From Amorphochlora amoebiformis (Eukaryota > Cercozoa > Chlorarachniophyceae), in NCBI GenBank assembly GCA_054601695.1, contig BAAHQB010000141.1:1-64000 (forward strand): 64,000 nucleotides of DNA. The letters run 5' to 3'. Shown here piece by piece: positions 13,343-63,874 of the stretch; position 1 is the stretch's first letter, and each line of letters opens with the position of its first letter. Both the position numbers and the translations under genes were made by a program. Below the pieces are notes generated by a model. It was not told the DNA's origin, ran no database searches, and was given only the letters and a program-made list of their open reading frames with translations.

Positions 13343-13419
13343 AACACCCATATATTGGTTGTAGCCTCTTGTTTAGTAAAAGTGAGGGTTTCTATCTGTA
13401 GTACGTATGTAGGCCATAT

Positions 13420-13477
<58 letters not shown>

Positions 13478-13819
13478 GAAAGCTTTGATACAGCACTGGA
13501 AGCCTTTACAGAGCTAAAAATTATAGATACATAGATGTTTGCATATACAATATATATATATATATATATTTATTTATTTTTACGTATGTTATGTATACGT
13601 AAGCAACGCAAATACATATTTTTTAAGAGATACCCATGCTCTGCTACTCCACACAACCCAAGATCTGTGGCCTGAGTATTTTTTTTCACATATGTCTACA
13701 TATTCACAAAAGTATATCAAATATATATATATATATGAATTTATTATGTAATCTTCATCTATATATTGATGATAATGATAGTAAAGATATGCCCACAGTT
13801 ATAATATATAGACATATAA

Positions 13820-13871
<52 letters not shown>

Positions 13872-13994
13872 TATATACACATAGATGTGTACATGCTTTA
13901 CGTGAGTGTATACGTGTATTATTATTTTTTTTAATTTACGACGTGTGTATATCACCTTATCCTTGCCACTCAGGCTGTTGCGAGGCGATATCTA

Positions 13995-14064
<70 letters not shown>

Positions 14065-14245
14065 AATATATACACTTAACACTCACATCAAAGTGAGGGC
14101 TTTTGGACTTTGATTAGAATTAGATATTCATTCGGTGACACTTAGGAACCAGTGAAGGTTGTGAGTACCTGGGGCGAAATGTTAGGAGAGCTGGATGTAG
14201 GAGTGGATACCCATAACTCTTTGTAAACCTGTGCATATATATATA

Positions 14246-14300
<55 letters not shown>

Positions 14301-14378
14301 CCTTGATTTCCCTCTGTGCAGCTAAGAATTTAATCTTGTACTCCTGAATAAGATTGTTATTATATGATGCATTTATAT

Positions 14379-14409
<31 letters not shown>

Positions 14410-14419
14410 AATATATATG

Positions 14420-14487
<68 letters not shown>

Positions 14488-14574
14488 TGCCTTGTAGAGG
14501 TCTAGTTCCTTCTCCAATTCTCCAATACGAAGACGATATCTGAATATATATATATATATATTATTAACGTAGAA

Positions 14575-14626
<52 letters not shown>

Positions 14627-14829
14627 CATCACCTCTTGATCTTAGCGTCATTTATGCTGAAATTCAGTTCCGGTTTATTCTTGATATTCCGAACCTTTAA
14701 TAAATATATATATATATATATATATATTATATACATGTATACACACATATATAAGTACATATCTAAGTTACCTGGGACGCATAGCGTAGAGTCTGTAGAC
14801 TCTCCTCCTACATTATATCAAATATTATA

Positions 14830-14888
<59 letters not shown>

Positions 14889-15124
14889 CATGCATATCAT
14901 ACTTTCCAGAATAGATACACATATACACACCTTGTTGTCATCCGCAGGACTTATACACGCGATCAACACCTAGAGGCAGGAAAGGAATGAAAAAGAATTA
15001 TTATCATTTGGCTTAGAATTTAGTAGGGTTTGGGCATAATAGATACTCGAGTTCAGGTTATGAGGTCTTACCGTCTTAGCGTTGCCTCCAAGCGAGTCCT
15101 ATATATATATATATATATATACGC

Positions 15125-15173
<49 letters not shown>

Positions 15174-15329
15174 GTATATTATAACATATGAAATTGTTAC
15201 AAAAATAATGTATTCTATGCATCATGTTTACCTCCAATAGTCTTGTAATCTTGCTATCCCGAAATGGAACGTGTGATTTCTTCTCCGAGAGGGCCGTAAT
15301 AACCTGAAATTATATATATATGTATACAT

Positions 15330-15391
<62 letters not shown>

Positions 15392-15461
15392 CCTACCTGG
15401 CTGAGTGCAAACAACCCTTTGTTAATCTGAATGCCCTCTTTTCTCCTATGCCCCTCCGCTC

Positions 15462-15506
<45 letters not shown>

Positions 15507-15750
15507 ATATATGTAAATACATATACATGTACAAATACAAATATATATATGCATATATATGAAAATACGTATATATACCTGTCTTCTTGATACGTTCGCT
15601 ACCCGCAAGGTCAACAAAGTGAAATTTGGAAGCGAGAACCTAAATTGAAATACATATATATATATATACATATATATAAAATATATATTATGTATACCTC
15701 ATCGCTCTCCTCCTCCGTCTTCTCATCGTTGTCCTGTGTAATACGGAACG

Positions 15751-15790
<40 letters not shown>

Positions 15791-16173
15791 CACATGTACG
15801 TACATTATATAAATACTCATGTATATTTGTGTATTACGGATTACGGATTATATATGAAGAATAGTATGAATCCATATTACCTTTGGAACTTGCGTTAACC
15901 ATAGAGTGAAAATCGCATGGGAACGAGACGACTCTTTGTTCCTAATATATATATATATATATTACATATATATATATATATATATATATATCTGTATGAA
16001 GCGGTGTATACTCTTTTCATTCATACTATTTCAAAAATATGTTCATATCTACAGAATTATCCATATATGTATTCATTTGTAAAGCCATATACAAATATAT
16101 AGAAATGGATATTATGTACATTTTAGTGCTTCCGGTTGCCCTCGAGTGGGATCCTTCTTCCAAGCATCTCATA

Positions 16174-16211
<38 letters not shown>

Positions 16212-16664
16212 ATGTGTATGTAAATACTTACATAAACATGACGGAAGGCAGACAGGATAGAGGAATTAAAAAATACAATAATGCTCCAGGAATTTTACGA
16301 CAATCAAGTGAGTGGAATAGAATGTTAAAGACCTCCTGAGGTGATCTCACAGTTTTCTTGCGGGCCATTTTCATGTGGTCAATAGGAGAGGCCTATTATA
16401 ATTATATATATATATATATATATATATAGATATATGTATGTATATATAGATGTGTAGAGATAGATAGATAGATATATATGTAGATATCTATATCGAGGTT
16501 TTGGGAAGTTTTTAGGGTTTGTTTTTTCGGGAGCAGCAACCTTCTTGAGGAGATCTTGGATTGTTTCGTTGTAAATCTCGACAAATGTCGCCTGAATCTC
16601 GCAGTTCCTGGAATATATCTAGTATATATATATATATATATATATAATACATACATACATATAC

Positions 16665-16716
<52 letters not shown>

Positions 16717-16791
16717 ATATAAATTTACGCATATGCATTGTTGGATTGAACTCTGAAGTCTTCAGTGATATATTTTGGACATAACAAATAA

Positions 16792-16842
<51 letters not shown>

Positions 16843-16883
16843 ATCGGTATACATACATTTAAACATACACATATGTGCATATG

Positions 16884-16945
<62 letters not shown>

Positions 16946-17169
16946 TATTACTTGGTCTCTGCCATCTGAGAGAGAGTTTTGAATATCTCCTCGCAAGCCT
17001 ATATATATATTATATATATATTTCCGTTTCAACCCGAAGCAGGAACTCTTAGTAAACAATCAATAGTAAAAGATATATACTTATTTATATACCTGAGGAA
17101 TAACTCCATTGTCCTGACTGCTAGCAGAGGTACCTATTTGAAAGTATAAAAGTATGATATATATAATAT

Positions 17170-17220
<51 letters not shown>

Positions 17221-17269
17221 TGCGCCCAGCGGAGTTACAATAGAAACAAGCACGTTGATGTTTATGTAC

Positions 17270-17311
<42 letters not shown>

Positions 17312-17438
17312 ATATATATAAAGGTACTGACCCATAGTATAGGTCTTGCCACTTCCTGTTTGTCCGTAGGCGATAATTGTACCATTATACCTGGATACAT
17401 GTGCATATTGTAAGTATACATACTTACATATACAATAC

Positions 17439-17469
<31 letters not shown>

Positions 17470-17562
17470 GGTCGAACAAACAAAAACCATACCTGTACTT
17501 AGAAGAGGCTGCAACAACATTTAGGTATATGTATACATATACATACATACATACATACATAC

Positions 17563-17608
<46 letters not shown>

Positions 17609-17739
17609 TTATATGCATACATATTATCGCATGCAGTTTCCATACGTGGGTATATACCCTTGAAGGAAGCTCTTGACCACAGGTGATACCCTGTTATAGA
17701 TGTCCTTTTGGGAAGAATTAGCCTTGAACACCTGATACA

Positions 17740-17819
<80 letters not shown>

Positions 17820-17879
17820 GCATTACCGCGTCGTAAGTAAAAGACTTCCCTTCGATCCCAACCTATGTACACGTATGTA

Positions 17880-17934
<55 letters not shown>

Positions 17935-18001
17935 CTGTTGAACAAGTATGTAATATATATTGTATATATATACATACACACACACACACACATATATATA
18001 G

Positions 18002-18035
<34 letters not shown>

Positions 18036-18156
18036 ATATATATAATATTATGTATGATGTTTACCGTCTTGACTGAGGATTGAACCACGGGCTTTGCTCC
18101 CCTGTCCTTCTCGAACTAATATGTACGAATATATATACATATATATGTGTGTGTAC

Positions 18157-18189
<33 letters not shown>

Positions 18190-18549
18190 AGTATACATGT
18201 ATGCATACATATATATATATATATATATATATACATCCATGTAGACATGTATAATTTCACTCATATACACAAAACAAATACATGCCTCACACACAGCAGA
18301 CCAAAAAAAATAAGACATGAACACTACTGCATCTCAAGAACACACCCTCCAACTCTCACACCTTCCCCCGTCCCCCCTCTCTTTTTTTTTGAGCGTCGAT
18401 ATTCATTGTAGACCTCTCCTCACAAATCAAATGCTCCCCGCCCACGCTCCAAAGATGCCCCAAACACAGGAAGAAAAAGCCAAAACCCCAACCTTGAGCA
18501 AAGGCCGAATCCTTATCACCGCATTAATGCACGAGTCGTCGCTTTCCAT
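5435..18549 (-). CDS. Kinesin-4-like motor protein, 56 micro-exons, 885 codons
   Basis: Microtubule motor with an N-terminal head. Motor motifs: IRIRPL (13-18), P-loop GQTGSGKT (82-89), switch I NKESSRSH (192-199), switch II DLAGSE (233-238), then the kinesin-4-type run [17 protein letters not shown] and neck [10 protein letters not shown] (to about 333). Next comes a Ser/Glu linker, long charged coiled coil, a basic patch ([11 protein letters not shown]), more coiled coil, and the C-terminus NKENM. Kinesin-4 is inferred from the motor-neck sequence; chromatin binding is not shown. Exons: 18493-18549, 18065-18115, 17827-17862, 17658-17731, 17332-17390, 17093-17133, 16952-16998, 16729-16752, 16541-16607, 16333-16392, 16120-16175, 15881-15941, 15698-15733, 15579-15639, 15397-15461, 15232-15303, 15072-15098, 14931-14969, 14772-14807, 14633-14694, 14491-14539, 14302-14343, 14169-14228, 14087-14107, 13956-13991, 13634-13671, 13476-13513, 13014-13069, 12848-12874, 12555-12590, 12330-12374, 12018-12064, 11856-11898, 11367-11399, 11044-11086, 10748-10800, 10530-10582, 10255-10306, 9999-10040, 9828-9881, 9682-9743, 9385-9409, 9129-9181, 9032-9076, 8818-8864, 8240-8281, 8137-8186, 7929-7973, 7661-7698, 7495-7539, 7342-7408, 6541-6608, 6237-6276, 5887-5926, 5615-5661, 5435-5479. 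Least certain: 9032-9181, where the frame is ambiguous. If the gene ended in the stop at 9098, the rest would be a second gene. Confidence 0.9.
6838..7341 (-). repeat. Tandem array, about 5 x 100 bp, in a kinesin intron
   Basis: Five copies of a unit carrying CACATAATTTAAAAATAGG with flanking (TA)n, at about 6838-6950, 6940-7040, 7031-7125, 7119-7225 and 7224-7341. On the coding strand the unit starts at the CTGAG that ends the preceding exon (7342-7408), so it duplicates the exon edge and the first ~60 nt of the intron. Confidence 0.7.
8366..8712 (+). repeat. Dispersed ~340-bp repeat, copy 1 (inside a kinesin intron)
   Basis: Starts AAAGCAACAACATA directly after a (TA)n tract and ends before another. 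It is related along its length to 59659-60050: shared start, repeated GCTGGAGAT motifs, CACGCTCC, GAATTCTC near the middle, and a closing ACTATATAAC-like end. It contains a perfect 9-bp inverted repeat with CCA loop at 8588-8608 and an 8-bp one at 8547-8554/8571-8578. No coding capacity is seen, so it could be a non-autonomous element. Confidence 0.65.
9744..9827 (-). repeat. Kinesin intron made only of (TA)n between its splice-site G's
   Basis: 84-nt intron between exons 9828-9881 and 9682-9743. On the coding strand it reads GTATAT..., then only A and T with one C, to ...TATAG. There is no polypyrimidine tract. It is the cleanest example of the general pattern in this gene. Confidence 0.85.
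11486..11620. repeat. (CT)n microsatellite in a kinesin intron
   Basis: Imperfect (CT)n of about 130 bp, one of the few non-TA microsatellites in this gene. On the coding strand it is (AG)n. Confidence 0.9.
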
Positions 18550-18878
18550 GGGAGATTACTTTTGCAAAAGGTTTGATTCAAGTTGGGACGTTCTGATGTC
18601 CAGAAGAATGGCGGATCGGGCAGGCTGGGCGGGCTGGGCGGAGGGCGGGAGACCTTCCGATAGCCGTTGTTAAATCGAGACAGCACGACGCGAAATATTA
18701 AGACATGAGGCGTATGCTCCTAGAATAATCCAGTCCCGAGACAATCCCGGATGAATCCCGGATGAATCCCGGGATGAATCACGGAGAATCCCCTGAGCAC
18801 AATTCGGTAAGCGAAACGTCTTCGTGGAGGACTCGCTCCCGGAGCGGCGTCCTTCTCTCCCCGGAGGAGAGGAACGTT
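18550..18878. promoter_or_regulatory. Shared head-to-head promoter with CCCGGATGAAT iterations
   Basis: 330 bp between the start codons of the - strand kinesin and the + strand membrane-protein gene, and clearly GC-richer than its surroundings. It contains GGGCGGGCTGGGCGGA near 18626-18645 and about four tandem units of ATCCCGGATGA at 18741-18790. A bidirectional promoter is inferred from position and composition; no TATA box is evident. Confidence 0.6.
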
Positions 18879-29021
<10,143 letters not shown>

Positions 29022-29076
29022 TTTCCTAATTTTCTCTCTCTCTATGAATGAATAAATTTAAATATGAAGTTGTACA

Positions 29077-29109
<33 letters not shown>

Positions 29110-29133
29110 CATATATGTATATATATATATGTG

Positions 29134-29164
<31 letters not shown>

Positions 29165-29404
29165 CATATTTATTTTTATGTATCGTTATTTATCTCAATG
29201 GGTCACGTAGATACTATGTTTTTTGAATATTATTATTATTTATACATAATTATACTAAATATTATGCATAGGTATAAATATACATATATATATATATATA
29301 TATATATGTAAATATACATGTATGCATATTATATGTATGTGTATATATCTATTTATGTATATATATATGTATATGTATATATATATGTATATATATATAT
29401 TATG

Positions 29405-29457
<53 letters not shown>

Positions 29458-29490
29458 GCAAATATAACTTCTTGCAATATTTATACATAC

Positions 29491-29521
<31 letters not shown>

Positions 29522-29657
29522 TGCAAATATAACTTCTTGCAATATTTATACATATACATATATATATATATATATATGTATGTATATATATAAATATATA
29601 CACACACATATATATATATTATATATACATATATATATATATATATGTATATATATA

Positions 29658-29747
<90 letters not shown>

Positions 29748-29777
29748 CTATATATCTACATATATATAAATACATCA

Positions 29778-29819
<42 letters not shown>

Positions 29820-31338
29820 TAACCATATATACACACCCTAATCACCCTTAGATGAGCGACAACTCGGTAACTCCAGATAGCGCCCGGAAAGTGATTTTAA
29901 GCAAACCCTACCCACCCCAAGCCTAACTGTCAATGCAACCCTCCTTACCAGAACTCAACTTCTCTAAGACCTGTCCCTGTTCCGATGAAGCGTATATAGC
30001 ACCTTTAAAATGGTGTCTCCCAGACTCAGACCAAGCACATCATTGGATTTTCTTCTGATTAGTATCTTTGCTTGTTTCTCGCTGGATACTACCCCCACTT
30101 TTAGAACTTAATATATGACTAGTGTGAAAACATACACTGGATATATACAGGTCATAATATTTAGAAATATATGGCATGATCAGGACTTGGTAAAATCTAT
30201 AACTCTAGTAACTACTAGAACTAGTATCTAGTACAAATCTAGTAAATCTGGACATCTACTAGATTTGGTCACGGTTATAATTACTACTACCAGACTATCT
30301 AGACTATTAATAGTACTAGTAGTACTAGTTGTCGATCTCCAGACGATTTAGACATCAACGGTTGGGTCGACGGTTCCTCTCTCGTCGGGACGGGACGTAT
30401 TGCAGTCGGATGGCTTTGAATTTCACACATACACGAAGGTATCGGTCTTGTCAGTACATCAAGTTTAGGCTTTTCTATCTAGTCTATTTCCCTGATTGGA
30501 GGTATTTTTCGCAATCTTGATGCAGGACTGGTTCTAGTGGTTGTCTTAATATGTCGGGTACTGTCTAGACTATACAGTATACTCTAGATACTTGCTGATG
30601 TTTTCACCAAAAGTATCAATCCTGTTGACTTCGTTAAGCATCGCGAGTCGCTTATTTTTCTCGACTAACTTGTTAATTTTCGGGATACAAACATAATAAT
30701 GAGACAATACTATGATCCACTTAACTCGTACCTACATATGCGCGACATTCACTATACCGATACGATCATCATGCGTATCTGCATGCGTACTAACTTACCT
30801 ACGTACGTGCGCACCAACATGCGCACATGCGTACTATAATATTTACTTACATACGTATCAAACTTAACAACATACGCACCGGCATGACAACATACGCACC
30901 GGCATGACAACATACGTACCTGATACGAAACATGACAACATACGTACCTGATACGTAACATGACAACATACGTACCTGATACGTAAACAGTAAATACCAT
31001 CTAGACCATACGTACGTACCTGCTAACATATACTGATACTAATTCCGTATTTTACTAGTGTGTAGTTTAGATATTAGAGATAGTATATACGTTGACATAA
31101 CATAACTACACAATTCAAACTAGACCTAGTAGACGGACTCTGTAAACTCTTCAAAAGACAACTTATTACAATGCTCTGGATCCACGCTCCAAGCTGGTGA
31201 TGTCTGATCGACATTGAATCCTTCGCGCATGGGGCCACGCCTAACTGTGCAATCATTAGTGGACCCTCCATCCTCTGTCTACTCTCTAGCTAGAGTCTGT
31301 CCGACTGCAGTCCATCTACTCGTGGCTCTCTCTCTCTC
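29022..31338. other. Convergent intergenic region
   Basis: Lies between the 3' ends of the + strand membrane-protein gene and the - strand recombinase gene. 29080-29815 is (TA)n with a duplicated GCAAATATAACTTCTTGCAA segment at 29458 and 29522. 29830-30130 is unique sequence with no exon I can support. 30180-30340 is CTAG-dense. 30340-30840 and 31000-31330 are unique, with only short open frames lacking recognisable features. Confidence 0.5.
30845..30992 (-). repeat. Short tandem repeat around ACATACGTACCTGATACG
   Basis: Five to six units of about 18-31 bp (ATACGCACCGGCATGACAAC twice, then three copies of ACATACGTACCTGATACG with ATGACA spacers). Flanking sequence down to about 30770 shows related CATACGTAC-type words, suggesting an older, wider array. 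Confidence 0.75.
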
Positions 31339-31808
31339 TCAATCAAGTGCTTTCGACGCAAACTTTGTAACGGCCTTCGAGTTTATGGCATTAACATACG
31401 TCTGAACCGCGTTCGTCGCGAGCCGTATGGTACTCGCGCTCTTGCCCGCCTTCCGGACGTGGCGTTTGTAAGCAGAGAGAATCCTCTTCAGAATCCCTCC
31501 CTCATCGAGCCTTCGTACAGTTGAACGGCGGAGCCGATAGTCCTGCGAAAACCGGCCAAGGCTGGACCAGCCTGAGGTGTACGCCTTGAGAGTTTTCGCG
31601 CTGAGTCTCGAGGTGATTCCGGAGGACTGAGGGATACCAATAGCTTGCTCTTTGAGGGAAATGGCTTGACGCCAGTCGAGAGAGAGATTGGGAGCGAAGG
31701 TGGAGGCTGGGTAGCGTCGGACGAGTTTGCGCTTTTGGTTTTGAGGTCTTGATGCTAGGACTGATTGATGTATGAATATTTTTGTATGTACATGGATGTA
31801 TATCTGTG

Positions 31809-31940
<132 letters not shown>

Positions 31941-32046
31941 ATACATATATATATATATATATGTACATATATACATATCTATATATATATATATGTATAT
32001 ATGTACATATAGTACATATCTCATGTAAATATGGAAATTCATATAT

Positions 32047-32077
<31 letters not shown>

Positions 32078-32099
32078 CATACATATATACACATATATT

Positions 32100-32267
32100 A
32101 TGTACATATATGATACATAAATGCATATTGATTGATGACTTTGCTTACGCAAAGCCTCCTTCCTTTTTTCGCTTGATGTATACATATATTTATGTGTATA
32201 TGTATGTGTGTATGTATGAATGTATACATGTATGTAATCGTGTATATACATTATATACATATATACA

Positions 32268-32365
<98 letters not shown>

Positions 32366-32453
32366 TATTTAGATATTATGTATACATATATGATACATAA
32401 ATGCATATTGATTGATGACAACTTTGTTACGCAAAGACTCCTTCCGCTCCGCT

Positions 32454-32494
<41 letters not shown>

Positions 32495-32556
32495 GTATAC
32501 ATATGATATGTTGATTGATGTCTTTGTTTACGCAAAGCCTCCTTCCGCTTCGCTTG

Positions 32557-32587
<31 letters not shown>

Positions 32588-32819
32588 TATACATATATAA
32601 TATATATATATATATATATGCATGTGTATGTATATATACACACACATATATATATATATATATACATACATATAATATATATATATATATATGCATATAT
32701 GTGTATATATATATACATATATATATATATGTTATGTTATGTATACATATATGATACATAAATGCATATTGATTGATGACAACTTTGTTTAACGCAAAGC
32801 CCCCCTTACGCTTTGCTTG

Positions 32820-32853
<34 letters not shown>

Positions 32854-32935
32854 TATGTGTACATATATGATGCATAAATGCCCAGTGATTAATGACTACT
32901 TTGTTTACGCAAAGCCTCCTTCCGCTTCACTTGAG

Positions 32936-32998
<63 letters not shown>

Positions 32999-33081
32999 CA
33001 TATTATGTGTACATATATGATACATAAATGCATATTGATTGATGACTACTTTGTTTACGCAAAGCCTCCTTCCGCTTCGCT

Positions 33082-33133
<52 letters not shown>

Positions 33134-33140
33134 ATATATA

Positions 33141-33189
<49 letters not shown>

Positions 33190-33268
33190 TATGTGTACAT
33201 ATATGATACATAAATGCATATTGATTGATGACTACTTTGTTTACGCAAAGCCTCCTTCCGCTCTCGCT

Positions 33269-33332
<64 letters not shown>

Positions 33333-33446
33333 TCATATATATATATATACATATTATGTGTACATATATGATACATACTTTGTTTACGCAAAGCCTCCTT
33401 CCGCTCTCGCTTGATATGTATATGTATGTGTATATGTATATACATA

Positions 33447-33487
<41 letters not shown>

Positions 33488-33739
33488 GTATATATATATA
33501 TATACATATTATGTGTACATATATGATACATACTTTGTTTACGCAAAGCCTCCTTCCGCTCTCGCTTGATATATATATATATATATATATGTATATGTAT
33601 ATACATATATTTATATATATATATATATTTATTTATATATATATATATGTACATATTATGTGTACATATATGATACATACTTTGTTTACGCAAAGCCTCC
33701 TTCCGCTCTCGCTTGGCTTGTACAATAGCATCCTGTCTC
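32100..33739 (-). repeat. Ten-unit array copying an exon end with its 5' splice site
   Basis: The source is exon 33690-33739. Nine further copies of its 3' end plus donor and ~50 nt of intron lie downstream, centred near 32150, 32435, 32535, 32795, 32915, 33065, 33250, 33390 and 33550, separated by (TA)n of variable length. Each keeps the coding-strand word GGAGGCTTTGCGTAAAC (or a near variant) and the CTTTG...CAAAG inverted repeat over the donor. Confidence 0.85.
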
Positions 33740-33788
33740 CTAAATATAACATTAGTACTATATATATATATAAATATATATATATATT

Positions 33789-33850
<62 letters not shown>

Positions 33851-33951
33851 GTAGATACACACACATGTGTGTATATATATAATACACACACATACATACA
33901 TAATATATAATGTATGTATATGTATATGTGTGTATGTGTATATATAATATA

Positions 33952-33994
<43 letters not shown>

Positions 33995-34145
33995 GTATGT
34001 ATATGCATATATATACACGTAATGTGTGTCTATAAAAATAAATTGTCCATTTTACACACACATATTATACATGTATAGTAAATTATAGATGGTTCACAGA
34101 AATTCATATATTGTAGAAGTCTGTACATACACATAATATGTAAAA

Positions 34146-34207
<62 letters not shown>

Positions 34208-34273
34208 TATATACACAACCATACATTGCGTATACATATGTACATCGGACTACCCTTCGTATGGATAAGATTT

Positions 34274-34953
34274 GGGCTAGGGTTAGGATTAGGTTAGGGT
34301 TAGGGTTAGGGTTAGGGTTAGGGTTAGGGTTAGGGTTTCCACCGTTTGTCCATAGCTTCTCGGTACATCGGAAGGCGCGTTAATATGTTTCCTGGTTCCC
34401 TAGAGTATAATTACGAAGTTGGGTTAGGGTTTGTGTTAGCCTAGCAGAGGTATGTTAGGTTAGGGTTAGGGTTAGGGTTAGGGTTAGGGTTAGGGTTAGG
34501 GTTAGGGTTAGGGTTAGGGTTAGGGTTAGGGTTATGGTTGGGCAAGGGTTGGTTAGGGTAAGCTCTGAAGAGGTCAGGATCAGATTATTCAGCATGTCTT
34601 AGTCCGAGGACCATTGACTCCTCCACATTGTGGGGCTATGGTGCTGCTTGGGATCACAGCAGATCGTGTTGTTGGGGGTAATTAGGGTTAGGGTTAGGGT
34701 TAGGGTTTGGTTAGGGTAAGCACGAGAGAGGTTCGGGTTAGGGTTAGGGTTAGGGTTAGGGTTAGGGTTAGGGTTAGGGTTAGGGTTAGGGTTAGGGTTA
34801 GGGTTAGGGTTAGGGTTAGGGTTAGGGTTAGGGTTAGGGTTAGGCAAGGTTGGGTTAGGTAAGCTCTGGAGAGTAGGGTTAGGGTTAGGGTTAGGGTTAG
34901 GGTTAGGGTTAGGGTTAGGGTTAGGGTTAGGGTTAGGGTTAGGGTTAGGGTTG
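34274..34953 (-). repeat. Telomere-type array in the recombinase-gene intron
   Basis: TTAGGG units on the + strand, mostly perfect in 34440-34535, 34683-34850 and 34878-34950. On the model it belongs to intron 33740-34963 of the - strand gene, where it reads CCCTAA on the coding strand directly after the donor GTACTGTTAACAACCC. It contains the element copy at 34577-34679. Confidence 0.9.
34577..34679 (-). repeat. Telomeric-intron element, copy in the recombinase-gene intron
   Basis: Full-length version from GGATCAGATTATTCAGCATG through CAGATCGTGTTGTTGGGGG. The hairpin segment is decayed (GTGCTGCTTGGGATCACAGC), unlike the perfect stem at 42558-42577. Confidence 0.85.
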
Positions 34954-35019
34954 TTAACAGTACCAGTTGCAGGGGTTAAACATAGGGGTATATCCGTACT
35001 TAGGCGGCTTTCTGCCTTC

Positions 35020-35049
35020 CTGTATAACAATATGTGGATTTGTATGTAC

Positions 35050-35099
<50 letters not shown>

Positions 35100-35211
35100 T
35101 ATATTTATGTAGGTATATGTATATGTATATATATATTTATGTTTCATATGATATAAATATGTATGCAGTATTTAAGATATATATGTTATATATGTACATA
35201 TACATCAATAA

Positions 35212-35242
<31 letters not shown>

Positions 35243-35376
35243 CATAATATCTATCTATCTATAAATACATATATATATATATATATATATGTATATATGT
35301 TGTATATATGTGTATTATGTATATAATTCTATCTGCATATATGCGCAAACGTATAGTACACTTACATATGTAAATG
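35020..35376. other. Short intergenic stretch after the NHL gene
   Basis: Mostly (TA)n. It lies between the stop codon at 35377 and the most 5' exon found for the next - strand gene. I could not find a convincing start codon or promoter here. Confidence 0.5.
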
Positions 35377-63484
<28,108 letters not shown>

Positions 63485-63602
63485 ATCCGCAAGCTCTTTA
63501 CCGCCGGATCGCGTTTTGAGGCGAAGACAGAAGAGAAAACACGCTGTGATGAGGCCCAGAGTCACGCTTCGGCGATAAGTCGGAAGATTACGCCTCGAAG
63601 AA
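63485..63602. promoter_or_regulatory. Candidate bidirectional promoter
   Basis: 118 bp separate the presumed start of the NHL gene (63484, -) from a candidate + strand start (63603). Composition is GC-richer than the introns and free of (TA)n, as in the 18550-18878 spacer. It is inferred from position only. Confidence 0.35.
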
Positions 63603-63874
63603 ATGGGGCGTCCAGCCGCCACGGTCATGATCAACGGGCAGGGAGGGGCTGTATTCGTTCGAATCGGAGGACGGAGGCCATCAGGTGGCCGAAATTATAA
63701 AGTATCAAAAGAAAATCGTGACACGTGTCGCAGGCGCAGCCTCCCGAAAACTCAGATTCAGATGGTATGAGGCCGGATGGCCGGTGTACTCTCGTTGTTT
63801 TCGGAATTTTCACCGTGGCCGCAGGTGTATACCTTCGCAAATCCCCATTTCTCTTGGGAAATACAAAAATTTGA
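63603..63874 (+). CDS. Possible small single-helix membrane protein
   Basis: Tentative two-exon model. The first exon runs from ATG 63603 to about 63701 (MGRPAATVMINGQGG..., Gly/Arg-rich); a short 32-nt GT-AG intron follows; the second exon reads AQPPENSDSDGMRPDG, then a hydrophobic helix (TLVVFGIFTVAAGVYL) and a basic end, stopping at 63872. The intron is much shorter than others in the window, so the start could instead be the ATG within the second exon. The family is unknown; continuity of the hydrophobic helix is the main support. Confidence 0.35.

Noticed and set aside
13348-13391. Kinesin exon reading [14 protein letters not shown]
   Set aside because: It would break the phase between exons 13476-13513 and 13014-13069, which join correctly without it.
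17485-17520. Extra kinesin exon [10 protein letters not shown] before the P-loop exon
   Set aside because: The phase does not fit. Exons 17658-17731 and 17332-17390 join directly to give the canonical [19 protein letters not shown].
32100-33739. CRISPR array (regular repeats with spacers)
   Set aside because: Eukaryotic context; spacers are (TA)n of variable length and the repeat copies an adjacent exon end.
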